Assembly (NCBI RefSeq): GCF_000425365.1
Contig: NZ_AUDH01000007.1
Coordinates: 62,001-126,000 of the forward strand
DNA: 64,000 bases
Origin: Rubritepida flocculans DSM 14296
GTDB lineage: Bacteria; Pseudomonadota; Alphaproteobacteria; Acetobacterales; Acetobacteraceae
Reading direction: 5' to 3'
Shown here: piece after piece, positions 16,990 to 25,209 of the stretch
Numbering within the stretch: position 1 is the first letter of the stretch
Layout of the letters: every line of letters starts with the position of its first letter
The notes under the pieces: generated by a model
The model's input: the letters and a program-made list of their open reading frames with translations, nothing else
Told to the model about the DNA's origin: nothing
The model's database searches: none
Position numbers and translations under genes: made by a program

Positions 16990-17487
16990 TTGAGCGCGCC
17001 GCCCTCCCTGCCCGGCGGGCGCTTCGCCCGGTTGCCGGCCGCGCTCGCCATCGCGGGCGGGCTCGTGCTGCTGGCGGCCGCGCTGCTGACCTGCGTCTCC
17101 GTGCTGCTGCGCTGGCTCACCAGCCAGCCGGTGCGCGGGGATTTCGAGCTGGTCTCGCTCGGCTCGGGGCTTGCGGTGCTGGGCTTCCTCGCCTGGGGTA
17201 GCCTGACGCGCGCCAACATCCTGGTGGACAGCTTCACCGGCTGGCTGCCGCGGCGCGCCACCGCCCTGCTGGACGCCTTCTGGACGCTGCTCTGGGTGGC
17301 GGCGCTCTGGCTCATCGCCCTGCGCATGGCGCAGGGCGCGATGGACACCTGGCGCAACAACATGCGCACCATCGGGCTGCTCGCCCTGCCCTACTGGTGG
17401 GCCATCGGCATCGGCGCGGCCTGTTTCGCGCTGGCGGGGCTTGCGGCGCTGCTCTGGCTGCCGCGGCTGCTCCGGGGCCGGGGCTGA
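16990..17487 (+). CDS. dctQ: TRAP transporter small permease (DctQ family)
   Basis: A 165-residue inner-membrane protein with four predicted helices (about residues 15-37, 52-72, 92-112 and 130-152), as usual for DctQ. Family cues are LTCVSVLLRWLTSQPVRGDFELVSLGSGLAVLGFLAWGSLTRANILVDSF. It starts with TTG 16990, four bases after the dctP stop, and its stop overlaps the dctM start by one base (TGATG), so the three TRAP genes form one unit. Confidence 0.9.
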   Translation: MSAPPSLPGGRFARLPAALAIAGGLVLLAAALLTCVSVLLRWLTSQPVRGDFELVSLGSGLAVLGFLAWGSLTRANILVDSFTGWLPRRATALLDAFWTLLWVAALWLIALRMAQGAMDTWRNNMRTIGLLALPYWWAIGIGAACFALAGLAALLWLPRLLRGRG

Positions 17488-18809
17488 TGGCGCCCGAATT
17501 CGCGCTGGCGGCGACGGGCTTCGCCGTGCTGCTCGGGCTGATCGCGCTGCGCGCGCCCATCGCGCTCGCCATGCTGCTGGTGGGCGCGGGCGGCTATGTG
17601 CACATCCTCGACGCCAACGCGCTCGCCAACTACCTCAAGACCACGCCCTACCACCTGTTCGCGAACTACACGCTCAGCGTCATCCCGCTGTTCATCCTGA
17701 TGGGCGCGCTGGCCGAGCGCGGGGGCCTCGCGCGCGATCTCTTCGCCGCGGCGAACGCGCTGCTGGGCCGCCGGCCGGGCGGGCTCGCGATGAGCGTGGT
17801 GGGCGCCTCGGCGGCCTTCGGCGCGGTGTGCGGCAGCTCGGTGGCCACCACCGCCACCTTCGGCCGCGCCGCCCTGCCGGAGCTGCGCCGCTACGGCTAC
17901 GCGCCCGGCTTCGCCACGGGCGCCATCGCCGCCGGCGGCACGCTCGGCATCCTCATCCCGCCCTCGGTGATCCTCGTGGTCTATGCGATCAGCACCGAGC
18001 AGAACATCGCCAAGCTCTTCATGGCGGCGCTCATCCCCGGGCTCATCGCCACGCTGTTCTACCTGCTGGCCATCCGGCTCTGGATGACGCTGCGCCCGGA
18101 GCTCGGCCCGCCCGCGCCCCCGCCCGCGCCGGACGAGCGGCGGGCCGCGCTGCTGCGGGTGCTCCCGGTCATGGCCATCGCCCTGCTGGTGGTCGGCGGG
18201 ATCTATGGCGGCGTCTTCACCCCGACCGAGAGCGCGGCGGTGGGCTGCGTGCTGGTGCTGGCCCTCGGCCTCGCCCGCCGCTCCCTGCCCTGGCGCGAGG
18301 TGAAGGCCGCGCTGCTCGGCACCGCCGAGACGAGCGCGATGATCTTCGCCATCCTGCTGGGCGCGGAGGTGTTCAACGCCTTCCTCGCCCTTTCCCAGGC
18401 GCCGGATCTGCTGGCGGTCTGGGTCAGCGAGCAGGACTTCCCGCCCTATGGCGTTCTGATCGCGCTGCTGCTCACCTACGTGATCCTGGGCGCGGTGATG
18501 GACGAGCTGGCGATGATCCTGCTCACCCTGCCCGTCTTCTTCCCCGTCGTCACCGCGCTCGACTTCGGCATGACGACGGAGGAGACGGCGATCTGGTTCG
18601 GCGTCCTCGTGCTCGTGGTGGTGGGGATCGGGTTGATGGCCCCGCCGATCGGGCTCAACGTCTTCGTCATCTCCGCCATCGCGCGCGATGTGCCGATCGC
18701 GCGCACCTATGCCGGGGTGCTGCCCTTCCTGGCCACCGACCTGCTGCGCCTCGCCCTCTGCGTGGCGTTCCCCGCGCTGAGCCTCTGGCTCGTGCGCCTT
18801 CTCACCTGA
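17487..18809 (+). CDS. dctM: TRAP transporter large permease (DctM family)
   Basis: A 440-residue inner-membrane protein with about 12 helices; it forms the sodium-coupled transport path of the TRAP system. DctM hallmarks: SVIPLFILMGALAERGGL, SVVGASAAFGAVCGSSVATTATFGRAALPELRRYGY, AGGTLGILIPPSVILVVYAI and GVFTPTESAAVG. ATG 17487 overlaps the dctQ stop. It is followed 9 bases later by pcaH, tying uptake to protocatechuate catabolism. Confidence 0.93.
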   Translation: MAPEFALAATGFAVLLGLIALRAPIALAMLLVGAGGYVHILDANALANYLKTTPYHLFANYTLSVIPLFILMGALAERGGLARDLFAAANALLGRRPGGLAMSVVGASAAFGAVCGSSVATTATFGRAALPELRRYGYAPGFATGAIAAGGTLGILIPPSVILVVYAISTEQNIAKLFMAALIPGLIATLFYLLAIRLWMTLRPELGPPAPPPAPDERRAALLRVLPVMAIALLVVGGIYGGVFTPTESAAVGCVLVLALGLARRSLPWREVKAALLGTAETSAMIFAILLGAEVFNAFLALSQAPDLLAVWVSEQDFPPYGVLIALLLTYVILGAVMDELAMILLTLPVFFPVVTALDFGMTTEETAIWFGVLVLVVVGIGLMAPPIGLNVFVISAIARDVPIARTYAGVLPFLATDLLRLALCVAFPALSLWLVRLLT

Positions 18810-18818
18810 GGTTCCGCG

Positions 18819-19529
18819 ATGAGCGACCCGACCCCCTACGCCCCGCACGCCCCCGGCAGCCAGCCGCCGCTCGATGCGCCGGCCTATGGCAGCACCCACA
18901 AGCGCCACCCGAAGCTCGCGCCGATCCGCGCCCCGCTCACCCTGACCGAGGCGACGAGCCCGCGCCTCACGCCCGAGCGTTTCCCGCCCGAGGCCGACAT
19001 GTCCCGCGTGAACGGGAAGGACGCGCTGGGCCAGCGCATCATCGTGGGCGGGCGCGTGCTGGACGAGGCGGGCCGGCCCGTGCCGCACGCCATGGTCGAG
19101 GTGTGGCAGGCCAACGCCGCGGGCCGCTACCACCACCCCGGCGACACGCATGACGCGCCGCTCGACCCCAACTTCCTGGGCCGCGCGCGCCTCTTCACCG
19201 ACGCCGAGGGCTGGTACCGCTACACCACCATCCAGCCGGGGGCCTATCCCTGGCGGAACCACCACAACGCCTGGCGGCCGGTGCACATCCACTACAGCCT
19301 GTTCGGCGCGGGCTTCGCGCAGCGCATGGTCACGCAGATGTATTTCCCGGGCGACCCGCTGCTGCCGCTCGACCCCATCTTCAACGCGGTGCCCGACGAG
19401 GCCGCGCGCGACCGCCTGATCGCGCGGTTCGACCTCGAGCTCACCGTGCCCGAATGGGCGCTCGGCTACCGCTTCGACATCGTGCTGCGCGGCCCCGCCG
19501 CCACCCCCTTCGAGGAGGACCACGCCTGA
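18819..19529 (+). CDS. pcaH: Protocatechuate 3,4-dioxygenase beta subunit
   Basis: A 236-residue catalytic subunit of the intradiol dioxygenase that opens protocatechuate to 3-carboxy-cis,cis-muconate. The four Fe(III) ligands can be placed: Tyr104 in AAGRYHHPGD, Tyr143 in PGAYPWRN, and His156 and His158 in RPVHIHYS. Length matches the family (about 235-240). Start ATG 18819 is nine bases after dctM; the stop overlaps pcaG (TGATG). Cytoplasmic; acts as an alpha-beta oligomer with PcaG. Confidence 0.96.
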   Translation: MSDPTPYAPHAPGSQPPLDAPAYGSTHKRHPKLAPIRAPLTLTEATSPRLTPERFPPEADMSRVNGKDALGQRIIVGGRVLDEAGRPVPHAMVEVWQANAAGRYHHPGDTHDAPLDPNFLGRARLFTDAEGWYRYTTIQPGAYPWRNHHNAWRPVHIHYSLFGAGFAQRMVTQMYFPGDPLLPLDPIFNAVPDEAARDRLIARFDLELTVPEWALGYRFDIVLRGPAATPFEEDHA

Positions 19530-20047
19530 TGGCCACCGCCCAGCAGACCGCCGGCCCCTACTGGCACATGATCGACTTCCCCGAATGGGCGGACACGACG
19601 CGCTTCGGGGACGAGGGCCCGCGCATCACCCTCACGGGCGTCATCCGCGACGGCGCGGGCGCGCCGGTGACGGACGCGATGGTGGAGATCTGGCACGCCG
19701 ACCCGGCCGGCCGCTACGACGCCGCGTTCCAGGGCTTCGGCCGCTGCCGCACCGACGCCGAGGGCCGCTTCCGCTTCACCACCCTCAAGCCCGGGCCCGT
19801 GCCCGGCCGGGGCAACGCGATGCAGGCGCCGCATGTGCTGGTGGCCATCTTCGCCCGCGGGCTGATGCGCCACCTGCTCACCCGCCTCTACTTCGCGGGC
19901 GAGCCGCTGAACGAGACGGACCCGCTGCTCGCCCTGGTTCCCGAGGCGCGCCGGCCCAGCCTCATCGCGCGCGAGAGCGCGCCCGGCGTCTGGACCCTCG
20001 ACATCCGCCTGCAAGGCGAGGGCGAGACGGTGTTCCTGGAGGTCTGA
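19529..20047 (+). CDS. pcaG: Protocatechuate 3,4-dioxygenase alpha subunit
   Basis: A 172-residue partner of PcaH. It has the conserved opening TAGPYWHM and the intradiol-dioxygenase core MVEIWHADPAGRYDAAFQGFGRCRTDAEGRFRFTTLKPGPVPGRGNAMQAPHV, but lacks the full iron-ligand set, as is normal for the alpha chain. Somewhat shorter than the Pseudomonas subunit (about 200). One-base overlap with pcaH and 6 bases before pcaB indicate a single transcript. Confidence 0.95.
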   Translation: MATAQQTAGPYWHMIDFPEWADTTRFGDEGPRITLTGVIRDGAGAPVTDAMVEIWHADPAGRYDAAFQGFGRCRTDAEGRFRFTTLKPGPVPGRGNAMQAPHVLVAIFARGLMRHLLTRLYFAGEPLNETDPLLALVPEARRPSLIARESAPGVWTLDIRLQGEGETVFLEV

Positions 20048-20053
20048 CCGCCC

Positions 20054-21406
20054 ATGGCCGTGAACCCCGCCGATTCCACGGTGCTCGGCGTGCTCTACGG
20101 CACGGAGGCGATGCGCGCCGTGATGGGCGAGCGCGCCTTCCTGCAGAAGATGCTCGATGTGGAAGCCGCGCTGGCCCGCGCCCAGGCGCGGCTCGGCATC
20201 GTCCCGGCCGAGGCGGCGCAGGCCATCACCGCCGCCGCGGATGTGGACCGCCTCGACCTCGCCGCACTCGCCGCCGCCACGCGCAACACCGGCTACCCCG
20301 TGGTGGGGCTGGTGAAGCAGCTCAGCGCCCTGGCCGGCGAGGAGGCGGGGCGCTGGACACATTGGGGCGCCACCACCCAGGACATCATGGACAGCGCCGT
20401 GGTGCTGCAGCTCCGGGAAGCGCTGGCGCTGTTGCGGACGGAGCTGCTGGCCGTGAACCGCGGCCTCGCTCACCTTGCGCGCGCGCACCGCGCCACGGTG
20501 ATGGCCGGGCGCACCCACCTCCAGCACGCGCTGCCCACCACCTTCGGCTGCAAGGTGGCGGTGTGGCTCTCGCCGCTCATCACCATGCTCGAACGGCTCG
20601 ATCAGCTCGCGCCGCGCGCGCTCCGGCTGCAGTTCGGCGGCGCGGCCGGCACCCTCGCCTCGCTGGGCGAGCAGGGGCTCGCGGTGGCGGAGGCGCTGGC
20701 CGAGGAGCTCTCGCTGCCCTGCCCCGACATCCCCTGGCATGCGGCGCGCGACGGCCTAGCCGAGGTGGTGGGCTTCTGCGGCCTGCTGGCGGGGGCGCTG
20801 TCGAAGATGGCGACCGACGTGATCCTGCTGATGCAGACAGAGGTGGCCGAGGTGAACGAGCCGCACGCGCCCGGGCGCGGCGGCAGCTCCACCATGCCGC
20901 AGAAGCGCAACCCCATCGCCTGCGAATACATCCTCGCCCAGGCGCGCGGCGTGCAGGCGCTCGTGCCGCTCATGCTCGGCGCCATGGCGCAGGACCAGGA
21001 GCGCGGCACCGGCCCCTGGCAGGCCGAGCCGCTGGCCATCGGCCAGGCGCTGACCCTGACCCATGGCGCGCTGGTGCAGGCGCGCGTGCTCGCCGAGGGG
21101 CTGGTGGTGGATCCTGCGCGGATGGCGCGCAACCTCGCCGCCACGAGCGGGCTCATCGCGGCGGAGCAGGTGATGATGGGGCTCGCCCCGGTGCTCGGCC
21201 GCGGCGAGGCGCATCATGTGGTGAACCGCGCCTGCGACCATGCGCTTGCCCATGGGGTGCCGCTCGCCGAGGCGCTGCTGCTGGAGGAGGCGGTGGCCTC
21301 GCGCATGGAGGCCGATGCGGTGGCGGCGCTGTGCGATCCGCGCCACTACCTCGGCAGCGCCATGGCCTTCGTGGACCGGGTGCTGGCGCGGCACGCGGCG
21401 GGGTGA
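20054..21406 (+). CDS. pcaB: 3-carboxy-cis,cis-muconate cycloisomerase
   Basis: A 450-residue fumarase/aspartase-superfamily enzyme performing the second step of the protocatechuate branch, giving 4-carboxymuconolactone. The superfamily signature is GRGGSSTMPQKRNPIACEYI (mobile catalytic loop), with THWGATTQDIMDSAVVLQL and AGRTHLQHALPTTFG as other conserved regions. Length equals the bacterial PcaB family. It is the last gene of dctPQM-pcaHGB; pcaC, pcaD and pcaIJ are not in the window. The stop codon TGA (21404-21406) begins a palindrome. Confidence 0.94.
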   Translation: MAVNPADSTVLGVLYGTEAMRAVMGERAFLQKMLDVEAALARAQARLGIVPAEAAQAITAAADVDRLDLAALAAATRNTGYPVVGLVKQLSALAGEEAGRWTHWGATTQDIMDSAVVLQLREALALLRTELLAVNRGLAHLARAHRATVMAGRTHLQHALPTTFGCKVAVWLSPLITMLERLDQLAPRALRLQFGGAAGTLASLGEQGLAVAEALAEELSLPCPDIPWHAARDGLAEVVGFCGLLAGALSKMATDVILLMQTEVAEVNEPHAPGRGGSSTMPQKRNPIACEYILAQARGVQALVPLMLGAMAQDQERGTGPWQAEPLAIGQALTLTHGALVQARVLAEGLVVDPARMARNLAATSGLIAAEQVMMGLAPVLGRGEAHHVVNRACDHALAHGVPLAEALLLEEAVASRMEADAVAALCDPRHYLGSAMAFVDRVLARHAAG

Positions 21407-21435
21407 GGGGGGCGGCCGCATGGCCGCCCGTATCA
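21404..21435. terminator. Gene-end palindrome after pcaB
   Basis: Stem GGGCGGCC (21410-21417), loop GCAT, GGCCGCCC (21422-21429), followed by GTATCA. It starts at the pcaB stop codon. Strong GC hairpin without T-tract, of the same family as elements at 13530, 25615, 41530, 51312 and 54118. Confidence 0.6.
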
Positions 21436-21549
21436 GTTACCCACCGGCGATCCCGACCCGCCGTGGATGAAACTGTGGCACTATGGTTTGGCTGGTGGCG
21501 AGGTCGGCATGCCGATGGTGCGCCAGAGACCGCGTGTCAGTTTCTGTCT

Positions 21550-21684
21550 ATACCAGCGGCCGCTTGCCGTGACTCGCGCGGCAGTGGCGCGGCCGCTGGT
21601 ATGCCCTTGTTTTGGCACGCCGCCGCCCCACCGGGCCCCAACGCGGCTTGCCGCGTTGGGTGGTGGCAACCCGGCGTGCGTGAT
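21550..21684. repeat. Structured intergenic repeat, copy A
   Basis: About 135 bp, 96 % identical over its last 97 bases (21589-21685) to copy B at 54191-54287; all four differences are transitions. Structure: perfect 14-bp inverted arms ATACCAGCGGCCGC (21550-21563) and GCGGCCGCTGGTAT (21589-21602) around a variable 25-base loop; outer stem GCACGCCG (21615-21622) with CGGCGTGC (21672-21679); inner stem CCCAACGCGG (21637-21646) with CCGCGTTGGG (21651-21660). The region 21407-21709 holds no convincing gene; besides this repeat and its flanking palindromes nothing else was recognised. Confidence 0.85.
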
Positions 21685-21712
21685 ACGTCCGACGTGACCG
21701 CCGGCCGTATCA
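21681..21712. terminator. Gene-end palindrome after the TauE/SafE gene
   Basis: Perfect 7-bp outer arms TGATACG (21681-21687) and CGTATCA (21706-21712) with a GC-rich centre; the minus-strand stop TGA (21710-21712) is inside the right arm. It adjoins the right end of repeat copy A. Confidence 0.55.
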
Positions 21713-22543
21713 GCGCGCCGCCCGCGCCGCCGCCGCCTTGGCCGCGCCCTTGCGCCAGAGCTTCGCCGCGGAGGCGAGCAGGATCGCGCCGAGGATGAGC
21801 TTCAGCGCGGCGACCGGCACGAAGGGCAGCAGCGCCGCCCCCGCCAGCGCCCCCGCCACCGAGCCCGCCGCCATGGGCAGCCCCACGCCCAGCACCATCG
21901 CGCGCTCGCGATAGCCCCCCGCGCGGGCGTGGCGGATCACGCCCACCAGCACGGCGGGCAGGCTCACGATCAGGCTCGCCGTGCCCGCGGTGCGGATGTC
22001 GAGGCCGAAGCCGAAGATGAGGGTGGGAATGATCAGCTCCCCGCCCGCCACCCCGAGCAGCGAGGAGACGAGGCCGATCCCCGCCCCCGCCGCGAGACCC
22101 GCGGGAACGCGCCACCACCCCCCGGGCTCCGCGCCCAGATGCAGCGCCTCGCCCGCCGCCGCCTCGAGCAGCAGCAGCGCCCCGATGCCGGCCAGCAGCA
22201 CGGCGATGATGCGCGTCAGGCGCTGCGCGTCGAGCCGCGCGAGCAGCCCCGCGCCGAACCAGGCCGCCGCCATGGCGGCGAGCATCAGCGCCAGGATTTC
22301 CGGCCAATGCGCCGAGAGGGCGGGAAAGGCGGCGAAGCCGAAACGCCCCAGCGCCGAGGCGGCGAGGGTGGCGAGGCTCATCAGCAGGTTGAGCCGCACC
22401 GCCGCATGCGCCGCCAGGGCGAAGAGGCCGAGCAGCACGGGCAGGCGGAACTCCGCCCCGCCCAGCCCGATCAGCCCGCCCAGCAGGCCGATGGCCGCAC
22501 CCGAGAGCAGGGCGGGCAGCGGCCCGGCGGGCGGGGCGCTCAC
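21710..22543 (-). CDS. TauE/SafE-family sulfite/anion exporter
   Basis: A 277-residue inner-membrane protein with about eight helices in two repeats. The family signature appears as AAIGLLGGLIGLGGAEFRLPVLL near the N-terminus and GAGIGLVSSLLGVAGGELIIPTLIFGFGLDIRTAGTASLIVSLP in the second half. Members move sulfite, sulfoacetate or related anions out of the cell. The GTG at 22543 overlaps the modC stop (GTGA), so it is translated with modABC. This is an unusual partner for a molybdate operon, but a sulfite dehydrogenase is encoded at 11792. Substrate unproven. Confidence 0.87.
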   Translation of the reverse strand: MSAPPAGPLPALLSGAAIGLLGGLIGLGGAEFRLPVLLGLFALAAHAAVRLNLLMSLATLAASALGRFGFAAFPALSAHWPEILALMLAAMAAAWFGAGLLARLDAQRLTRIIAVLLAGIGALLLLEAAAGEALHLGAEPGGWWRVPAGLAAGAGIGLVSSLLGVAGGELIIPTLIFGFGLDIRTAGTASLIVSLPAVLVGVIRHARAGGYRERAMVLGVGLPMAAGSVAGALAGAALLPFVPVAALKLILGAILLASAAKLWRKGAAKAAAARAAR

Positions 22544-23652
22544 GCCGCCCGCCGCGGCATGGCGTGGATCGCCTCGCGCAGCAGCGAGACGGTGCAGCAG
22601 GCGCCGGGCGCGAGGCCGTTGCGCCGGGCGGCGTGCAGCGGCAGGGAAAAGCGCAGCGTGTGCCCGTCCGGATCCGCCACGTCGAGAGTGACCTGCGCCT
22701 CGTCGCCCAACGGCAGCATCTCCACCACCCGCCCCTCCACCGGGTTCTCGCGCTCGCCCACCGATGGCCGGCCGCGCCGGTGCAGCACCACCGCCGCCCC
22801 GGGCGCGAGCCAGTCCACCTCCTCGCCCGGAGCCAGATGGGGGGCGTGGGCGGCCTCGAGCAGCCTCTCGCCCCAGCGCAGCCGCGTCAGCCCCGCCGCG
22901 GCGTCATGCGCCTCCACACGGGCGCGGAAGAGGTTGCGAAGGTCGAGCAGGCGGGCCACCTCGGCGCTGGCGGGGCGGGCCAGCATCTCGAAGGGCGGGG
23001 CCTCCTGCAAGGCGCGGCCGCGATGCAGCAGCACCATGCGGTCGGCGAGCGCCAGCGCCTCGTCGAGATCGTGCGTCACGAGCAGGATGGGGATGGAGAG
23101 GCTGCGCCGCAGCCCGGCGAGTTCGGATTGCAGGCGGCGGCGCGTCGCGCGGTCCACCGCCGAGAAGGGTTCGTCGAGCAGCAGCACCGCCGGGTCGCGC
23201 GCCAGGGCGCGGGCCACAGCCACGCGCTGCTGCTGCCCGCCCGAGAGCTCGGCCGGGCGGCGGTCCTCGAGCCCTGCGAGATGCACGCGCGCCAGGAGCT
23301 CGCGCGCCCGCCCGGCCCGCGCCCCGGGCGGGAGATGGCCCATGGCGGCCATCAGGTTCTGCGCCGCCGTCATGTGCGGGAACAGGGCGTAATCCTGGAA
23401 GACGAGGCCGGCGGCGCGGCGGTGCGGGGGCAGGTTGCGGCCCCCCTCCGAGTCGAACCAGCACTCGCCCGCGCAGCGCACCCGCCCGCGCTCGGCCCGG
23501 TGCAGCCCCGCCACGCAGCGCAGCGCGGTGGATTTCCCCGCCCCCGAGGGGCCGACCAGCGCCAGCAGCTCCCCGGGCGCGACGCGGAAGGAGAGGTCGA
23601 GCGGAATGGGGGTGCGCGCGGCCAGCGCGACCTCGAGGCCCGGCTCAGCCAT
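22540..23652 (-). CDS. modC: Molybdate ABC transporter ATP-binding protein
   Basis: A 370-residue ATPase. Walker A is GPSGAGKST (near residue 37), the signature is LSGGQQQRVAVARALA, Walker B is VLLLDEPFSAVD and the H-loop is LLVTHDLDEA. The C-terminal third (from about residue 270) is a TOBE/Mop-like domain (NPVEGRVVEMLPLGDEAQVTLDV), normal for ModC. It overlaps modB by eight bases and the TauE/SafE gene by four. With ModA and ModB it powers molybdate uptake. Confidence 0.92.
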   Translation of the reverse strand: MAEPGLEVALAARTPIPLDLSFRVAPGELLALVGPSGAGKSTALRCVAGLHRAERGRVRCAGECWFDSEGGRNLPPHRRAAGLVFQDYALFPHMTAAQNLMAAMGHLPPGARAGRARELLARVHLAGLEDRRPAELSGGQQQRVAVARALARDPAVLLLDEPFSAVDRATRRRLQSELAGLRRSLSIPILLVTHDLDEALALADRMVLLHRGRALQEAPPFEMLARPASAEVARLLDLRNLFRARVEAHDAAAGLTRLRWGERLLEAAHAPHLAPGEEVDWLAPGAAVVLHRRGRPSVGERENPVEGRVVEMLPLGDEAQVTLDVADPDGHTLRFSLPLHAARRNGLAPGACCTVSLLREAIHAMPRRAA

Positions 23653-24319
23653 CGGCGCGCTGCCGCCCCACGCGGCGGGAGAAGGTGTTGGTCAGCCCGA
23701 GCGCCAGCACCGAGACGGCGAGCAGCACGGCCGACATGACGCCCGCCGCGCGGTCGTCGAAGGCCTGGACGCGGTCATAGATGGCGATGGCTATGGTCTG
23801 GGTCTCCCCGGGGATGGAACCGCCCACCATCAGCACCACGCCGAACTCGCCCAGCGTATGCGCGAAGGTGAGGACAGCGGCGGTGGCGATGCCGGGCCAG
23901 GCGAGCGGCAGCTCGATCCGCCAGAGCACCCGCCAAGGCGGCATGCCCGAAACCGCCCCCGCCTCCCGCACGCGAGGCGGGATGGCGGCGAAGGCGTTCT
24001 GCACCGGCTGCACCGCGAAAGGCAGGTTCACGATCACCGAGGCGAAGAGCAGCCCCTCGAAGCTGAAGGCGAGCCCATGGCCGAACAACCGCTGCCAGAG
24101 CTCGCCCAGCGGCGAATGCGCGCCGAAGGCGACGAGCAGGTAGAACCCCACCACCGTCGGCGGCAGCACCAGCGGCAGCGCCACCCCCGCCTCGACGAAG
24201 CCGCGCCCCGGGAAGCGGCGATAGGCCAGCACCCGCCCGAGCCAGACGGAGAGCGGCATGAGCAGCGTGAGGGTGGCCAGCCCAAGCTCGACCGAGAGGA
24301 GGAAGGCCGTCCAGTCCAC
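23645..24319 (-). CDS. modB: Molybdate ABC transporter permease
   Basis: A 224-residue inner-membrane permease with five to six helices. The ABC permease EAA-type loop is PRVREAGAVSGMPPWRVLWRIELPLAWPGI, and LALPLVLPPTVVGFYLLVAFG plus TLGEFGVVLMVGGSIPGETQT are ModB hallmarks. Start is GTG 24319, six bases after modA; no ATG lies nearby and the ribosome site is weak, so coupling to modA is likely. It overlaps modC at its end. Confidence 0.92.
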   Translation of the reverse strand: MDWTAFLLSVELGLATLTLLMPLSVWLGRVLAYRRFPGRGFVEAGVALPLVLPPTVVGFYLLVAFGAHSPLGELWQRLFGHGLAFSFEGLLFASVIVNLPFAVQPVQNAFAAIPPRVREAGAVSGMPPWRVLWRIELPLAWPGIATAAVLTFAHTLGEFGVVLMVGGSIPGETQTIAIAIYDRVQAFDDRAAGVMSAVLLAVSVLALGLTNTFSRRVGRQRADG

Positions 24320-24325
24320 GCGCGT

Positions 24326-25105
24326 TCACTCGCCGGGCAGGACGAAGCCGTAGCGGCGCATGATCTCGCGCGCCGCGGGGCCCTGGATGTAGGCGTAGAA
24401 GGCTTCGGCCACCGGGCCCGCGCGGCGCGTCAGCACCATGCGCTGGCGCAGCGGCTCGTGCAGGCTGTCGGGGATCAGCGCATAGGCGCCGCGCCCGCGC
24501 AGCGCCGGCGCCAGCACCAGCGAATAGGCGACGATGCCGCCCTGGCTGCCGCCCGCGATGGCGAACTGCGCGGCCTGCGCCACGTTCTCGCCCAGCACGA
24601 GATGCGGCTGCACCCGCTCCCACAGCCCCGCCGCGCGCAGCGCCTGTTCGGCGGCCCGGCCATAGGGAGCGTGGCCCGGATGGGCGATGGCGAAGCGGCG
24701 AACCTGGTCTGCCTCCAGCGCCGCGCGCAACCCCTCGAACCCCGCCTCGGCGCGCAAGGGCGAACCGGGCGGGGTGAACAGCACGATCCGGCCCACGGCG
24801 TAGAGAGCACCCTGGTCCCGCGCATGGCCGCCGGAGTGCAGGCGAAAGACGAAGTCCTCGTCGGCCGAGAGGAACATCTCCACCGGGCTGCCCTGCTCGA
24901 TCTGGCGGGCGATGTTGCCCGAGGAGCCGAAGGAGAGGCGCAGTTGCTGCCCGGTCTCGGCGCGGAAGCGCTGGGCGATCTCCTCCAGCGCGAATTGCAG
25001 ATCCGCCGCGCCGGCGATCAGCGGCGGCTGCGCCTGGGCGCGCGCGGCGAAGGGCGCGGCGGCGGCGAGCCCGACCAGGGCGATGCGGCGGGAAAGGCGG
25101 GGCAT
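24326..25105 (-). CDS. modA: Molybdate-binding periplasmic protein
   Basis: A 259-residue solute-binding protein with signal peptide PRLSRRIALVGLAAAAPFAARAQAQ. ModA features: AGAADLQFALEEIAQRF, LSFGSSGNIARQIEQGSPVEMFLSAD (oxyanion-binding loops) and VLGENVAQAAQFAIAGGSQGGIVAYSL. First gene of modABC-tauE. ATG 25105 is preceded by GAGGAG about 12 bases upstream, a little far. A ModE-type dyad lies 18 bases further upstream, so repression by molybdate-loaded regulator is expected. Confidence 0.92.
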   Translation of the reverse strand: MPRLSRRIALVGLAAAAPFAARAQAQPPLIAGAADLQFALEEIAQRFRAETGQQLRLSFGSSGNIARQIEQGSPVEMFLSADEDFVFRLHSGGHARDQGALYAVGRIVLFTPPGSPLRAEAGFEGLRAALEADQVRRFAIAHPGHAPYGRAAEQALRAAGLWERVQPHLVLGENVAQAAQFAIAGGSQGGIVAYSLVLAPALRGRGAYALIPDSLHEPLRQRMVLTRRAGPVAEAFYAYIQGPAAREIMRRYGFVLPGE

Positions 25106-25122
25106 GGGCGACAACGGCTCCT

Positions 25123-25146
25123 CGCTATCTTTCGTTGTGGATAGCG
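25123..25146. promoter_or_regulatory. ModE-type operator between modA and modE
   Basis: 24-bp dyad: CGCTAT (25123-25128) and ATAGCG (25141-25146) separated by 12 bases, AT-rich inside an otherwise GC-rich area. Size and arms resemble known ModE boxes (CGNTAT...ATANCG). It lies between the divergent modA and modE starts, where it could control both. Confidence 0.65.
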
Positions 25147-25209
25147 CCCTGCGCTGGCCTTGTCCAGCCATGGCTGGAGCCGCGCCGCGAAGCGTGGAAC
25201 TCTGCGCCC

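Noticed and set aside
21481-21697. Short open frames across repeat copy A, sharing a peptide with copy B (VCPCFGTPPPHRAPTR)
   Set aside because: The shared peptide simply reflects the conserved repeat DNA; differences between copies fit stems and transitions rather than codon positions, and frames diverge outside the repeat.
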